From assembly GCA_964370545.1 (NCBI GenBank), contig CAYJJQ010000010.1, positions 1 to 31,205 on the forward strand: 31,205 nucleotides of DNA. The letters are read 5' to 3'. Positions within the stretch are counted from its first letter, which is position 1. Every line of letters starts with the position of its first letter. The DNA is from CAKOSP01 sp964370545 (GTDB lineage Bacteria > Bacillota_I > Bacilli_A > RF39 > UBA660). The notes beneath the pieces are model-generated. The model worked only from the letters and a program-made list of their open reading frames with translations, was not told the origin of the DNA and ran no database searches. The translations under genes were made by a program, and so were the position numbers. Shown here one piece after another: positions 6,787-14,761 of this stretch.

Positions 6787-6972
6787 ATGAAAAAAATAAT
6801 TTTTAAACTTGTCAAAAATGTATTATTGGCATTTATCCTATTATATTCTATAAATGTTATATTATTTAATTTAAGCATATTTGTTCCTATAAATGTGTTT
6901 ACTATTGCAATAAGCACGTTTCTAGGCGCTTTTGGTGTTGTAGCTCTTATTATTTTAACTATAATGCTCTAA
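6787..6972 (+). CDS. bofA: BofA-family protein (pro-sigma-K processing inhibitor), minimal form
   Basis: A 61-residue membrane protein. The segment VPINVFTIAISTFLGAFGVVAL matches the core of B. subtilis BofA (VPIN..T.AIS..LG..G.AAL). BofA, with SpoIVFA, holds the SpoIVFB protease inactive in the forespore outer membrane until sigma-K is needed. Two hydrophobic segments are seen (about 8-28 and 37-60). The family's usual N-terminal membrane segment, about 25 residues, is missing. The position after recR is conserved with B. subtilis (recR-yaaL-bofA). There is no evident ribosome-binding site; a TATAAT at 6776-6781 ends five bases before the ATG, so a leaderless message is possible. Confidence 0.82.
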   Translation: MKKIIFKLVKNVLLAFILLYSINVILFNLSIFVPINVFTIAISTFLGAFGVVALIILTIML

Positions 6973-6983
6973 AGGAGATATTA

Positions 6984-7844
6984 ATGAACAAAGAAATTAG
7001 TAAATTATTAAGTCATGTAAATGAGAATAAGTTTTCTCATGCTTATTTAATTGAAACAAATGATCAAAATCGATGTTACGATGAATTACTACTAGTAATT
7101 AAAAAGCTGTTATGTCTTGATAATCATGATTTGCAAGCAGATTGTAATTTTTGTAAATCAATTGAAAACGGTAGTTCGCTTAACTTTTTTATTGTTAAAC
7201 CAGACGGAAAAAATATAAAGAAAGAACAAATACTTAATTTAAAAAGGCAATGTCAAATGATGCCAGTGCTGGCTAAAAACAATGCATATCTAATTTTTAA
7301 TGCCGAAAAATTAAATGCTTCATCGGCAAATACTATGTTAAAATTCATTGAAGAACCAAATGAAAACTTATTTGGTATATTTTTAACTAATAATAAAGAA
7401 AATGTAATTAATACAATCAAAAGTAGATGTGAAATTATTTCTTTAAAATATACTAAATCAAGTCAATTAAACTTATTAAACATTTCTCAAGATGAATATA
7501 ATGATATCCTGACAATAGTAGAAAATTATATAACAAAAATTGAAATAGAAAGAATAAATGGCATTTTATACAATAAAACTGAGCTTCCCGAAGATATTAA
7601 GGAAAAAATGGATGTGTTTTTTTCTATCGTTTTAATGATTTATAAAAATATTGTTGACAATTATTATAATAATGTAGATACTGATATTATAAAAAGATTT
7701 AATTTTTTAAAAAATTTTGAAATAGAGAACCTACTGAAAAAGATAGAGATAATTGTTTCTTTAATTAACAATTTAGGTTATAATTTAAATAATGAATTAT
7801 TACTAGATAAATTTGTTATCGAAATGGGTGAAATAAATGGATAA
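6984..7844 (+). CDS. holB: DNA polymerase III delta-prime subunit
   Basis: A 286-residue clamp-loader subunit related to DnaX but without a usable P-loop, as expected for delta-prime. Recognisable pieces are the FSHAYLIE start and a reduced cysteine pair CNFC (54 and 57). The conserved helix region KLNASSANTMLKFIEEPNE and the sensor-type SRCEII are also present. The C-terminal half is poorly conserved. AAAGGAG lies six bases before the ATG. The end overlaps ricT by 8 bases (ATGGATAA). The holB-ricT(yaaT)-trmN6(yabB) order matches B. subtilis. Confidence 0.93.
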   Translation: MNKEISKLLSHVNENKFSHAYLIETNDQNRCYDELLLVIKKLLCLDNHDLQADCNFCKSIENGSSLNFFIVKPDGKNIKKEQILNLKRQCQMMPVLAKNNAYLIFNAEKLNASSANTMLKFIEEPNENLFGIFLTNNKENVINTIKSRCEIISLKYTKSSQLNLLNISQDEYNDILTIVENYITKIEIERINGILYNKTELPEDIKEKMDVFFSIVLMIYKNIVDNYYNNVDTDIIKRFNFLKNFEIENLLKKIEIIVSLINNLGYNLNNELLLDKFVIEMGEING

Positions 7845-8622
7845 TATATATGGAATTAATTTTAATAAAGGTGGAAAAGTTTATTATTTTAAATCAAGTT
7901 TAACGTTAGAAGAGAATGATAAAGTTATTGTTTCAACAGAAAAAGGTGAACAATATGGTAATATTGTATCTATAGTAACAGATAATAAAAATAAGTATAA
8001 AGATTTAAAAGAAGTTACTAGAGTTGCGGATGCAAAAGATGAAGCAAAATACTTTTCAAATTTAAAAGATGCAGATCGTGCATTAAAAAAATGCAAAGAA
8101 TTAGCAGAAGAATTATCTTTAAAAATGAATTTTATTAGTGCGTCATATACATTTAGTAAAAACCAGCTGTTATTCAATTTTTATGCAGATGATAGAGTTG
8201 ATTTTAGAGAACTTGCTAAAAAATTAGCTTCAATTTATAAAACTAGAATTGAATTAAGACAAGTAGGTGCTAGAGATAAAGCTAGGGAAGTGTGCGGAAT
8301 AGGTGTATGCGGTCAAAAATTATGTTGTACTAAATTTCTGAGACAAATGGAATCTGTTACAATTAATATGGCTAAAAATCAAAATTTAGCATTAAATCCG
8401 AATAAAATAAATGGTGCATGTAATAGATTATTATGTTGTTTAGCATATGAAGATGAAGTATATAGCGAGCATAGAAAAAAATTGCCGAAAATGGGTGAAA
8501 AAGTAAAAAGTCCAGCAGGATACGGTCCCGTTGTAGCCTTGAATATTCTCAACAGTTCGTATACATTAAATATTGACGGAGAGAGAGTTGAAATAAAAAT
8601 TGATGAAAATAAAGAAAAATGA
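7837..8622 (+). CDS. ricT: PSP1-domain protein RicT (YaaT), RNase Y specificity/phosphorelay factor
   Basis: A 261-residue PSP1-family protein. The cysteine arrangement is diagnostic: Cys153, 158, 163 and 164 (VCGIGVCGQKLCC) and Cys195, 200 and 201 (ACNRLLCCLAYE). In B. subtilis RicT forms an iron-sulfur-containing complex with RicA and RicF that promotes RNase Y processing and is needed for efficient Spo0A activation. Its presence fits the spo0A gene found later in the window. The partner genes are not in this window. It overlaps holB by 8 bases and trmN6 by about 20 bases, so expression is translationally coupled. Confidence 0.93.
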   Translation: MDNIYGINFNKGGKVYYFKSSLTLEENDKVIVSTEKGEQYGNIVSIVTDNKNKYKDLKEVTRVADAKDEAKYFSNLKDADRALKKCKELAEELSLKMNFISASYTFSKNQLLFNFYADDRVDFRELAKKLASIYKTRIELRQVGARDKAREVCGIGVCGQKLCCTKFLRQMESVTINMAKNQNLALNPNKINGACNRLLCCLAYEDEVYSEHRKKLPKMGEKVKSPAGYGPVVALNILNSSYTLNIDGERVEIKIDENKEK

Positions 8623-9307
8623 TTTATATGATTATGAAAACAGACATATTTTTCAGTGTGAAGATGGTTTTAAATTTTCGTTAGATTCAATATTATTAGC
8701 AGAATACACAATATTAAAACAAAATGATAAAGTTGTAGATTTATGTACAGGAAATGCCCCTGTACCTTTAATTTTATCAAGTAAATATTCTAATAAAATA
8801 CTGTGTTTTGAAATTCAAAAAGAAGTATTTGAATTGGGTAAAAAATCAATTGAATATAACAAATTGGATCAGCAAATTAAAATAGTAAATGATGATGTTA
8901 AAAATATAAATAAATATATCGATGGTAAAGTAGATGTAATTACTTGTAATCCTCCGTATTTTAAATTAAATAGTGCGCCTCTTTCAAATAATGAAATTGA
9001 AAGAAATGCAAGACACGAAACCCTTATATCATTAGAAGATATATTTGAAATATGTGGTAGCAATTTAGAAAATGGTGGTGCGTTTTACTTAGTGCATCGC
9101 GCAAATAGAGTTGACGAAATTATATCACTGGCTAGTAAAAACAAAATGAATGTTAAAGAAATAACGTTTATAAAAACTGATAATTCTAATGAATATAAAA
9201 TTATGTTAGTAAAATGTTTGAAAAATAGTAAAAACGGTGTTAAAATCATGCATGTTGATGTGCAAAATGTAAAAACATATAAAAATATATTTAAGGAGGT
9301 TATATGA
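8603..9307 (+). CDS. trmN6: tRNA1(Val) adenine-N6 methyltransferase-like protein (YabB family)
   Basis: A 234-residue class I SAM-dependent methyltransferase. The SAM-binding loop is DLCTGNAPVPLILS (residues 46-59) and the adenine-N6 catalytic motif is NPPYF (116-120). The GFKFSLDSILLAEY start is typical of TrmN6/YabB, which methylates A37 of tRNA-Val in E. coli. I take ATG 8603; a TTG immediately before it is in frame and cannot be excluded. The yazA and rsmI genes that follow yabB in B. subtilis are absent here, and pth comes next through a 4-base ATGA overlap. Confidence 0.9.
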   Translation: MKIKKNDLYDYENRHIFQCEDGFKFSLDSILLAEYTILKQNDKVVDLCTGNAPVPLILSSKYSNKILCFEIQKEVFELGKKSIEYNKLDQQIKIVNDDVKNINKYIDGKVDVITCNPPYFKLNSAPLSNNEIERNARHETLISLEDIFEICGSNLENGGAFYLVHRANRVDEIISLASKNKMNVKEITFIKTDNSNEYKIMLVKCLKNSKNGVKIMHVDVQNVKTYKNIFKEVI

Positions 9308-9846
9308 AATTAATAGTAGGACTTGGTAATCCGGGTAAAGAATACGAAAATACAAGACATAATATTGGGTTTAAGATTATAGATAATTTTTTAGGTGATA
9401 TTTCTTTTAAAGAAAAATTTAATGGATTAAGCTATAAAGTTAATATAAATAATGTAGATGTTTTATTTATAAAGCCTCTTACTTATATGAATTTATCAGG
9501 TAATTGTGTAAAAAAATATATGGATTATTACAATATAGATATTAAAGATATATTAATTATACAGGATGATATAAGTATTGAATTAGGTAAAATAAGAATC
9601 AAAAACAATTCATCAGCTGGTGGACATAACGGTATTAAATCAATTATAGAAAATATAAAATCAGATGAATTTTCTAGACTAAAAATAGGGGTAAAAACGG
9701 AGAAATTATCAAATGCATCAGATTTTGTACTAGATAAGTTCTCTAAAACAGAAATGGATTTAATTAATCAGTTTGATTACAAAGAAATAATAAATACATT
9801 TATTAGTGAAGGTCTAGGTAATTACTCTAGTGAATATTGTGAGTAA
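9304..9846 (+). CDS. pth: Peptidyl-tRNA hydrolase
   Basis: A 180-residue Pth that recycles peptidyl-tRNA released by stalled ribosomes. Active-site elements are visible: GLGNPG (Asn9), the catalytic His19 in TRHNIGF, the PLTYMNLSG strand, the Asp pair in IIQDDISIELG and the GGHNG loop near 106-110. Length is normal. AAGGAGG lies just upstream, and the ATGA start overlaps the trmN6 stop. The pth-mfd-spoVT block is kept from the Bacillus arrangement but has been relocated upstream of metG. Confidence 0.97.
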   Translation: MKLIVGLGNPGKEYENTRHNIGFKIIDNFLGDISFKEKFNGLSYKVNINNVDVLFIKPLTYMNLSGNCVKKYMDYYNIDIKDILIIQDDISIELGKIRIKNNSSAGGHNGIKSIIENIKSDEFSRLKIGVKTEKLSNASDFVLDKFSKTEMDLINQFDYKEIINTFISEGLGNYSSEYCE

Positions 9847-9848
9847 CT

Positions 9849-12800
9849 ATGGATTTTTTAAGCAAATATTTTAAATATGAAAACAATATTAATGTAAGCG
9901 GTTTAACTAGCGAGTTAAACGTTTTCTATTTGCTTAATTATTTTAAAAAAAATAATAATCATACACTTGTTGTTACAAGTACATTATACGAAGCAACTAA
10001 GTTATATAACTCATTAATAACATATACTTCAAAAGTGCTATTATATCCAATGGATGATTTTTTAACATCAGTAGCTATAGCAGAGTCACCAGAATTAAAA
10101 TTTACTAGATTAGAAACATTAAACAAAATAAAAACTGGAAAACATATAGTAATAGTTAATTTAATGTCTTACTTAAAATATATGCCTAAAAAAGATACTG
10201 AAGAGGAATATAATTTAGTAACAGGAAAATCTATTGATAGAAGCAAACTGATAGAAAAATTAGAAGAATATGGCTATAATAAAGAATCGTTAGTTACATC
10301 GACTGGAGAATATGCTGTAAGAGGTTTTATTATTGATGTTTTTTTGTTACATGAAAAAAGCCCAGTAAGAATAGAATTGGATGGAAATAATATAGAAGCT
10401 ATCCATTATTTTAATGAAGTTAGTCAAATAACAACTGACAAAATAAAAGAAATATCAATTGATGCTATTAATGAAAATATTAATACAAATTATGATAATA
10501 TTGTAAATTATTTAGGGAATCCAGCAGTATTTTATATAGATTATAGTCAAATAAAAGCTTCATATTTAAAATTGGCAGAAGATATCCTTAATTATAATAA
10601 TGCTAATAATATCAATAAAAAGCATATGTATGATTTAGATGAAGTAAATTCTAAATTTTCTTTATATATAAATACGATTGATTCCAAAAATAGTGATTTT
10701 ATAATAGATTCAATGGAACTTATTAATTTTAATGAAGATTTTGAATTATTGAAAACAAAATATCATGAATGGAGTAACAAAAAGAAAACTGTTATATTCT
10801 GCTTATCAAATGAAAAACAAATTCAAATAATAGCAAAACTTATTCCAGAAGCCAAAATTATTAAACAAAAAATTAATAAAGGGTTTATTATAAATGATTT
10901 AGTTCTTATAGGCGAATCTGACATAGAAAATACCAGAAAAATAAATAATTCATTTAAAAGTTCTTATAAATTTGGTAAAAGAGTAAAAAGTTATGAACAA
11001 CTAGAAATTGGAGATTATGTTGTTCACGTTGCCCATGGTATCGGTATATATAATGGTTTAACTAAATTAAGTAAAAATAAAATTGAGAAAGACTTTTTAC
11101 AAATTTTATATTCGGGAAATGATAAAATATATGTACCTGCTGAGAAAATAAATTCAATATATAAATACTCAGATAAAGAAGGAACACCACCAAAAATAAA
11201 TAAACTAGGTGGTGATTCATGGAAGAAAACAAAAAACTATATTCAAGCAAAAATAAAAGATATTTCTTTAGAATTAATAGAATTATATAAGAAAAGATTA
11301 GGTTTAAGAACTGATAAATACCTGTTTTATCCTGAAGAAGAAGTGTTTGCTTCCGAATTTAAGTATGACCTTACAATAGCTCAACACAACTCAGTAAGAG
11401 ACATTGTAGGTGATCTTAGTAAGGATTACCCAATGGATAGGTTATTATGTGGAGATGTAGGATTCGGTAAAACAGAAGTTGCTTTTAGAGCAATGTTTAA
11501 TACAGTGTTAAATAATCACCAAGTAATGTATTTGTGCCCTACAACAATATTAGCTGACCAACAATACAAAGTGGCAGTAGATAGATTTAAAAATTGGCCA
11601 ATAACTATTGCAGTACTTAATCGATTAGTCACTCCATCAAAAGTTAAAACAACCATAGAAGATTTTAAAAATGGAAAAATAGATATTCTAATAGGAACGC
11701 ATAGAATATTAAGCAATGATGTAATTCCTAAAGACCTCGGATTATTAGTAGTTGATGAAGAACAAAGATTTGGTGTTACTCATAAAGAAAAATTAAAAAA
11801 ACTTAAAACAGATATAAATATACTAACATTATCTGCAACTCCAATACCTAGAACATTAAAAATGGCTCTATCTGGTATAAGAGATTTATCAGTAATTGAT
11901 ACTCCACCATTTAATAGATATCCAATTCAAACATATGTAATTTCTGAAGACGACATGTTAATAAAAGATGCTATATTTAAAGAGTTATCTAGAGATGGAC
12001 AAGTATTTATTTTATATAATAAAGTAGAAGATATAGAAATAAAAACTAATCATATAAGAAAATTAATACCAGATGCAAATGTTTCTTTTGCACATGGCCA
12101 AATGTCTAAAAATGAACTAGAAAATATCATGGAAACATTCGTTACTGGCGAGATAAATATACTCGTTTGTACCACAATTATAGAAAGCGGCATTGATATA
12201 CCTAATGTTAATACTTTAATCATATATGATGCAGATAAATTTGGTTTGTCTCAGTTATATCAAATAAGAGGAAGAGTTGGAAGAAGCAACAAAATAGGAT
12301 ATGCATATTTACTTTATAATCCATCAAAGGTTTTAACTGAAGTAGCTACAAAAAGGTTGAAAACAATTAAAGAATTCACTGAACTTGGAAGTGGTTATAA
12401 AATAGCCATGAGAGATTTGGCTATTAGAGGTGCTGGTGATGTATTTGGAGTTAGCCAAGCAGGATTTGTTGATAGTGTTGGTATTTCACTGTATTTAAAA
12501 ATGATGGAAGATGAAATTCGTAGACAAAAAGGTGAAGAAGTAATTGAAGAAGATATAGATACTAAAGCTCTTATCGATGTTAAAACTCACATTTCTGATG
12601 ATTATATTTCAGATGAGGACATAAAAATTGAAGTGCATAAATTAATTAATTCAGTAGATAGTTTTGCTAAAATAGAGGAAATAAAATCAGAAATAGAAAA
12701 CAGATTTGGAACTATACCCGAATATTTAATTACATATATGTATGAAAAATATTTTGAATATTTAGTGGGTAAACTTTCTATAAAACATATAAAAGACAGT

Positions 12801-13016
12801 GGAAGAGTAATTGAAATAATTATACCAAAAGAAGTTAGTGATAAAATTAAAGGGGATAAGTTATTAATTCATACTTTCCAAATAAGTAGTTCTTTTAATA
12901 TTAAGTATTTAAGTGGTCAAATAATATTAAGTTATAATTACATTAATGAAAAAGAAGAATATGTATATAATTTGGCAAAATTATTAGATTTAATCTATTT
13001 TGATATGAATAAATAA
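9849..13016 (+). CDS. mfd: Transcription-repair coupling factor Mfd
   Basis: A 1055-residue SF2 translocase that removes RNA polymerase stalled at lesions and recruits UvrA. The N-terminal UvrB-like module includes YPMDDF and TGEYAVRGFIIDVF. The RNA-polymerase-interaction domain is near residue 388 (DYVVHVAHGIGIYNGL). Helicase motifs include Walker A GDVGFGKTE near 533-541, DEEQRFG near 636-642, SATPIPRT and the final GRVGR, followed by the TRG-type region. It is about 100 residues shorter than B. subtilis Mfd (1177), mostly in linkers and the C-terminal domain. It starts two bases after pth. Confidence 0.97.
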   Translation: MDFLSKYFKYENNINVSGLTSELNVFYLLNYFKKNNNHTLVVTSTLYEATKLYNSLITYTSKVLLYPMDDFLTSVAIAESPELKFTRLETLNKIKTGKHIVIVNLMSYLKYMPKKDTEEEYNLVTGKSIDRSKLIEKLEEYGYNKESLVTSTGEYAVRGFIIDVFLLHEKSPVRIELDGNNIEAIHYFNEVSQITTDKIKEISIDAINENINTNYDNIVNYLGNPAVFYIDYSQIKASYLKLAEDILNYNNANNINKKHMYDLDEVNSKFSLYINTIDSKNSDFIIDSMELINFNEDFELLKTKYHEWSNKKKTVIFCLSNEKQIQIIAKLIPEAKIIKQKINKGFIINDLVLIGESDIENTRKINNSFKSSYKFGKRVKSYEQLEIGDYVVHVAHGIGIYNGLTKLSKNKIEKDFLQILYSGNDKIYVPAEKINSIYKYSDKEGTPPKINKLGGDSWKKTKNYIQAKIKDISLELIELYKKRLGLRTDKYLFYPEEEVFASEFKYDLTIAQHNSVRDIVGDLSKDYPMDRLLCGDVGFGKTEVAFRAMFNTVLNNHQVMYLCPTTILADQQYKVAVDRFKNWPITIAVLNRLVTPSKVKTTIEDFKNGKIDILIGTHRILSNDVIPKDLGLLVVDEEQRFGVTHKEKLKKLKTDINILTLSATPIPRTLKMALSGIRDLSVIDTPPFNRYPIQTYVISEDDMLIKDAIFKELSRDGQVFILYNKVEDIEIKTNHIRKLIPDANVSFAHGQMSKNELENIMETFVTGEINILVCTTIIESGIDIPNVNTLIIYDADKFGLSQLYQIRGRVGRSNKIGYAYLLYNPSKVLTEVATKRLKTIKEFTELGSGYKIAMRDLAIRGAGDVFGVSQAGFVDSVGISLYLKMMEDEIRRQKGEEVIEEDIDTKALIDVKTHISDDYISDEDIKIEVHKLINSVDSFAKIEEIKSEIENRFGTIPEYLITYMYEKYFEYLVGKLSIKHIKDSGRVIEIIIPKEVSDKIKGDKLLIHTFQISSSFNIKYLSGQIILSYNYINEKEEYVYNLAKLLDLIYFDMNK

Positions 13017-13057
13017 ACTAAATTTTCACAAACTACTAAAGAAGTGGAGTGAATTTA

Positions 13058-13585
13058 GTGAAAAATACTGGAATAATTAGAAGAATAGATGAGTTAGGAA
13101 GAGTAGTGATTCCAAAAGAAATAAGAAAAGTTCTAGGTATTAGAGATGGAGAAAATTTAGAAATATTTGTAGATGATAATAAAATTGTATTAAAAAAACA
13201 TCTCATTATGCAAAGCTTGGTTGATTTAAGTAATCAAATGATTATTATTTGTTCTAGTGTTCTTGATTCAAAATTATTAATAACTGATAGAGAAAAAATA
13301 ATATCTACTAGTGATACATACAGTTATTTAATAAATCAAAAAATAAATGTTGAACTACTAAAACTAATTGATAATAGGGAAAGCCTAATAAATGAAGAAG
13401 AAACTAAAATAACATTTGATCAACATGATTTATTTGGTAGATTTATTATTGTTCCAATAATAAGTGAAACAGATTGTTTAGGATTGGTCATATGTTTAAG
13501 AAGTGAATCAAATACTAAAAGTGAAGAATTGAAAATAACTAAATTAATTGCTAATATGCTTAGTGAAAAATTAAATTTGAATTAA
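13058..13585 (+). CDS. spoVT: Stage V sporulation protein T (AbrB-type regulator with GAF-like domain)
   Basis: A 175-residue regulator. The N-terminal swapped-hairpin AbrB domain is near identical to SpoVT (TGIIRRIDELGRVVIPKEIR). The C-terminal 120 residues fit the GAF-like domain that separates SpoVT from the short AbrB. SpoVT tunes sigma-G-dependent genes in the forespore of B. subtilis. I choose the GTG at 13058 because GTGGAG lies 8 bases upstream and the protein then aligns with the usual MKATGIIRR start; a GTG at 13049 is in frame but overlaps that site. It follows mfd as in B. subtilis. Confidence 0.92.
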   Translation: MKNTGIIRRIDELGRVVIPKEIRKVLGIRDGENLEIFVDDNKIVLKKHLIMQSLVDLSNQMIIICSSVLDSKLLITDREKIISTSDTYSYLINQKINVELLKLIDNRESLINEEETKITFDQHDLFGRFIIVPIISETDCLGLVICLRSESNTKSEELKITKLIANMLSEKLNLN

Positions 13586-13590
13586 TGAAT

Positions 13591-13619
13591 TTGACAAATT
13601 GTAGTAAATGTGATACAAT
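13591..13619 (+). promoter_or_regulatory. Promoter (TTGACA-17-TACAAT) of the phosphodiesterase-like gene
   Basis: A perfect TTGACA at 13591-13596, a 17-bp spacer and TACAAT at 13614-13619. This is one of the strongest sigma-A-type promoters in the window. It is placed 6 bases after the spoVT stop and 23 bases before the next ATG. Confidence 0.88.
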
Positions 13620-13642
13620 TGTATTGCTTAAGGGGGTTAAGT

Positions 13643-14497
13643 ATGAAAAATTTTAAAGCAACAGCTCATAGAGCTAATTCATTTTCTGGTTATTTAGAAA
13701 ATACTAAGGAAGCAATCAAATATGCATTTAATAGTAATGATATTGATTCAGTGGAAATAGATATTCAATTAACAAAAGATGGAAGATTGGTTTTAATGAA
13801 TTATAAAACATTAGAACCAGCAGTAATCGGATTAAGCGAAGGAAAAAATACTGTATTAGATTATACATATGATGAATTATCAAAAATGACTCTTATGTTT
13901 AACAATGCAATGTTAGATCAAGTAATGAAAGCTAATCCAGAAGATTTTGGTAATTATAGTGCTAAAATAATTGAAAGTTATAAAGAACAACAATTAGCTA
14001 GTGCTAAAATACCTACACTTGAAGAAGTATTAGGAATAAATAGAAATGGTAAGGAACTTTTTATAGAAGTAAAACCACTTTTAAATCCTAGTAATGAAGC
14101 AAATATTGAATATGCTTCTAGAGTTATAGAAGTATGTAAAGTATATGATTTAAGTAATGTGGTATTTATATCAGGAGATACAGATTTATTGGCTAAAATT
14201 AAACATAGTTTTCCGTTAAATTCATGTTTACCTGTTATTGGTTATAATGATGCAGAAAAAGTAACTCATATTAAAGATGGTGCTTTTGCAGCTGTTAATC
14301 ATTTATTACATACAGTTCCTGGAACTAATAAATCAGTTGCTGAATATGTGCTTGAAGATAATAATAAATTAGGTGTTTGGAATATTAGAACTGTTAATCA
14401 ACTAGCAGAAACAGAAAGTATTGTTGATGTTGAATATAATGCAGTATCTGACTTTCCAGAATTACTAAATGATTATGCAAAAAAATTAAGAAAATAG
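13643..14497 (+). CDS. Glycerophosphodiester phosphodiesterase-like protein, atypical active site
   Basis: A 284-residue protein of the GDPD TIM-barrel family. Family features are AHRAN (His9, Arg10), LENTKEAI, VEIDIQLTKDG (Glu38, Asp40), PTLEEVLGI and ELFIEVKP. The second catalytic histidine of the family (VV.HD) should follow the TKDG motif, but the sequence is VLMNYKT, with Asn53-Tyr54 in place of His-Asp. The C-terminal half is divergent. There is no signal peptide, so it is probably cytoplasmic. The ATG at 13643 follows GGGGG. It is a single-gene unit with its own promoter and terminator. Reduced or altered activity is inferred; the substrate is unknown. Confidence 0.8.
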   Translation: MKNFKATAHRANSFSGYLENTKEAIKYAFNSNDIDSVEIDIQLTKDGRLVLMNYKTLEPAVIGLSEGKNTVLDYTYDELSKMTLMFNNAMLDQVMKANPEDFGNYSAKIIESYKEQQLASAKIPTLEEVLGINRNGKELFIEVKPLLNPSNEANIEYASRVIEVCKVYDLSNVVFISGDTDLLAKIKHSFPLNSCLPVIGYNDAEKVTHIKDGAFAAVNHLLHTVPGTNKSVAEYVLEDNNKLGVWNIRTVNQLAETESIVDVEYNAVSDFPELLNDYAKKLRK

Positions 14498-14514
14498 TCA
14501 ATGACTATTTTTTT
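14491..14514 (+). terminator. Intrinsic terminator after the phosphodiesterase-like gene
   Basis: AAAATAGTC at 14491-14499 pairs with GACTATTTT at 14503-14511 around a 3-base loop, running into a T-tract. The stop codon lies inside the 5' arm. Confidence 0.85.
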
Positions 14515-14515
14515 A

Positions 14516-14544
14516 TTGTAAAATACTTATTTTTATGATAATAT
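14516..14544 (+). promoter_or_regulatory. Promoter of the T-box/metG transcript
   Basis: TTGTAA at 14516-14521, a 17-bp spacer and TAATAT at 14539-14544. An overlapping TGATAAT-type -10 is also possible. It lies directly after the preceding terminator and just before stem I of the T-box leader. Confidence 0.6.
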
Positions 14545-14550
14545 CAATGT

Positions 14551-14752
14551 AATTAACAGCGAAGAAAATGAGTACAAATTAAAGTATTGTAGAGAGTTAA
14601 TGTTTGGTGAAAATTAACATATAATAATTTGGAATATGGTTTTTGGAGTTAAATCGTGTTGTTGCGTTAAAACATACAAGAGCATGTAATCATGAATTAA
14701 GGTGGTACCGCGGAAATGTTTTCGTCCTTATCCTTTATTCGTGATTTTTTTT
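14551..14752 (+). promoter_or_regulatory. T-box riboswitch leader, specifier AUG (methionine)
   Basis: The T-box sequence AAGGTGGTACCGCGG at 14699-14713 is the hallmark of tRNA-sensing leaders. TGGT would pair with the CCA end of a tRNA with discriminator A. Stem I features are present: AGCGAAGAAAATGAGTA (14558-14574), AGAGAG (14591-14596) and TTGGTGAAAATTAAC (14604-14618). The specifier region GGAATATGGTTTTTGGAGT (14631-14649) puts AUG at 14636-14638 in the specifier position. This agrees with metG two genes downstream. The antiterminator is AAGG with CGTCCTT (14723-14729). A clean terminator hairpin is not obvious; an 8-base T-tract (14745-14752) abuts the GGAGG of the next gene. The leader is induced by uncharged tRNA-Met. 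Confidence 0.92.
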
Positions 14753-14761
14753 GGAGGTAAA

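Noticed and set aside
9304..9307. TGA read as tryptophan (mycoplasma code)
   Set aside because: TGA ends trmN6 and pgk exactly at ATGA overlaps with the next gene, and Trp is encoded by TGG throughout.
14702..14761. Longer N-terminus of the dUTPase-like protein
   Set aside because: The upstream frame runs through the T-box sequence; ATG 14762 follows GGAGG.
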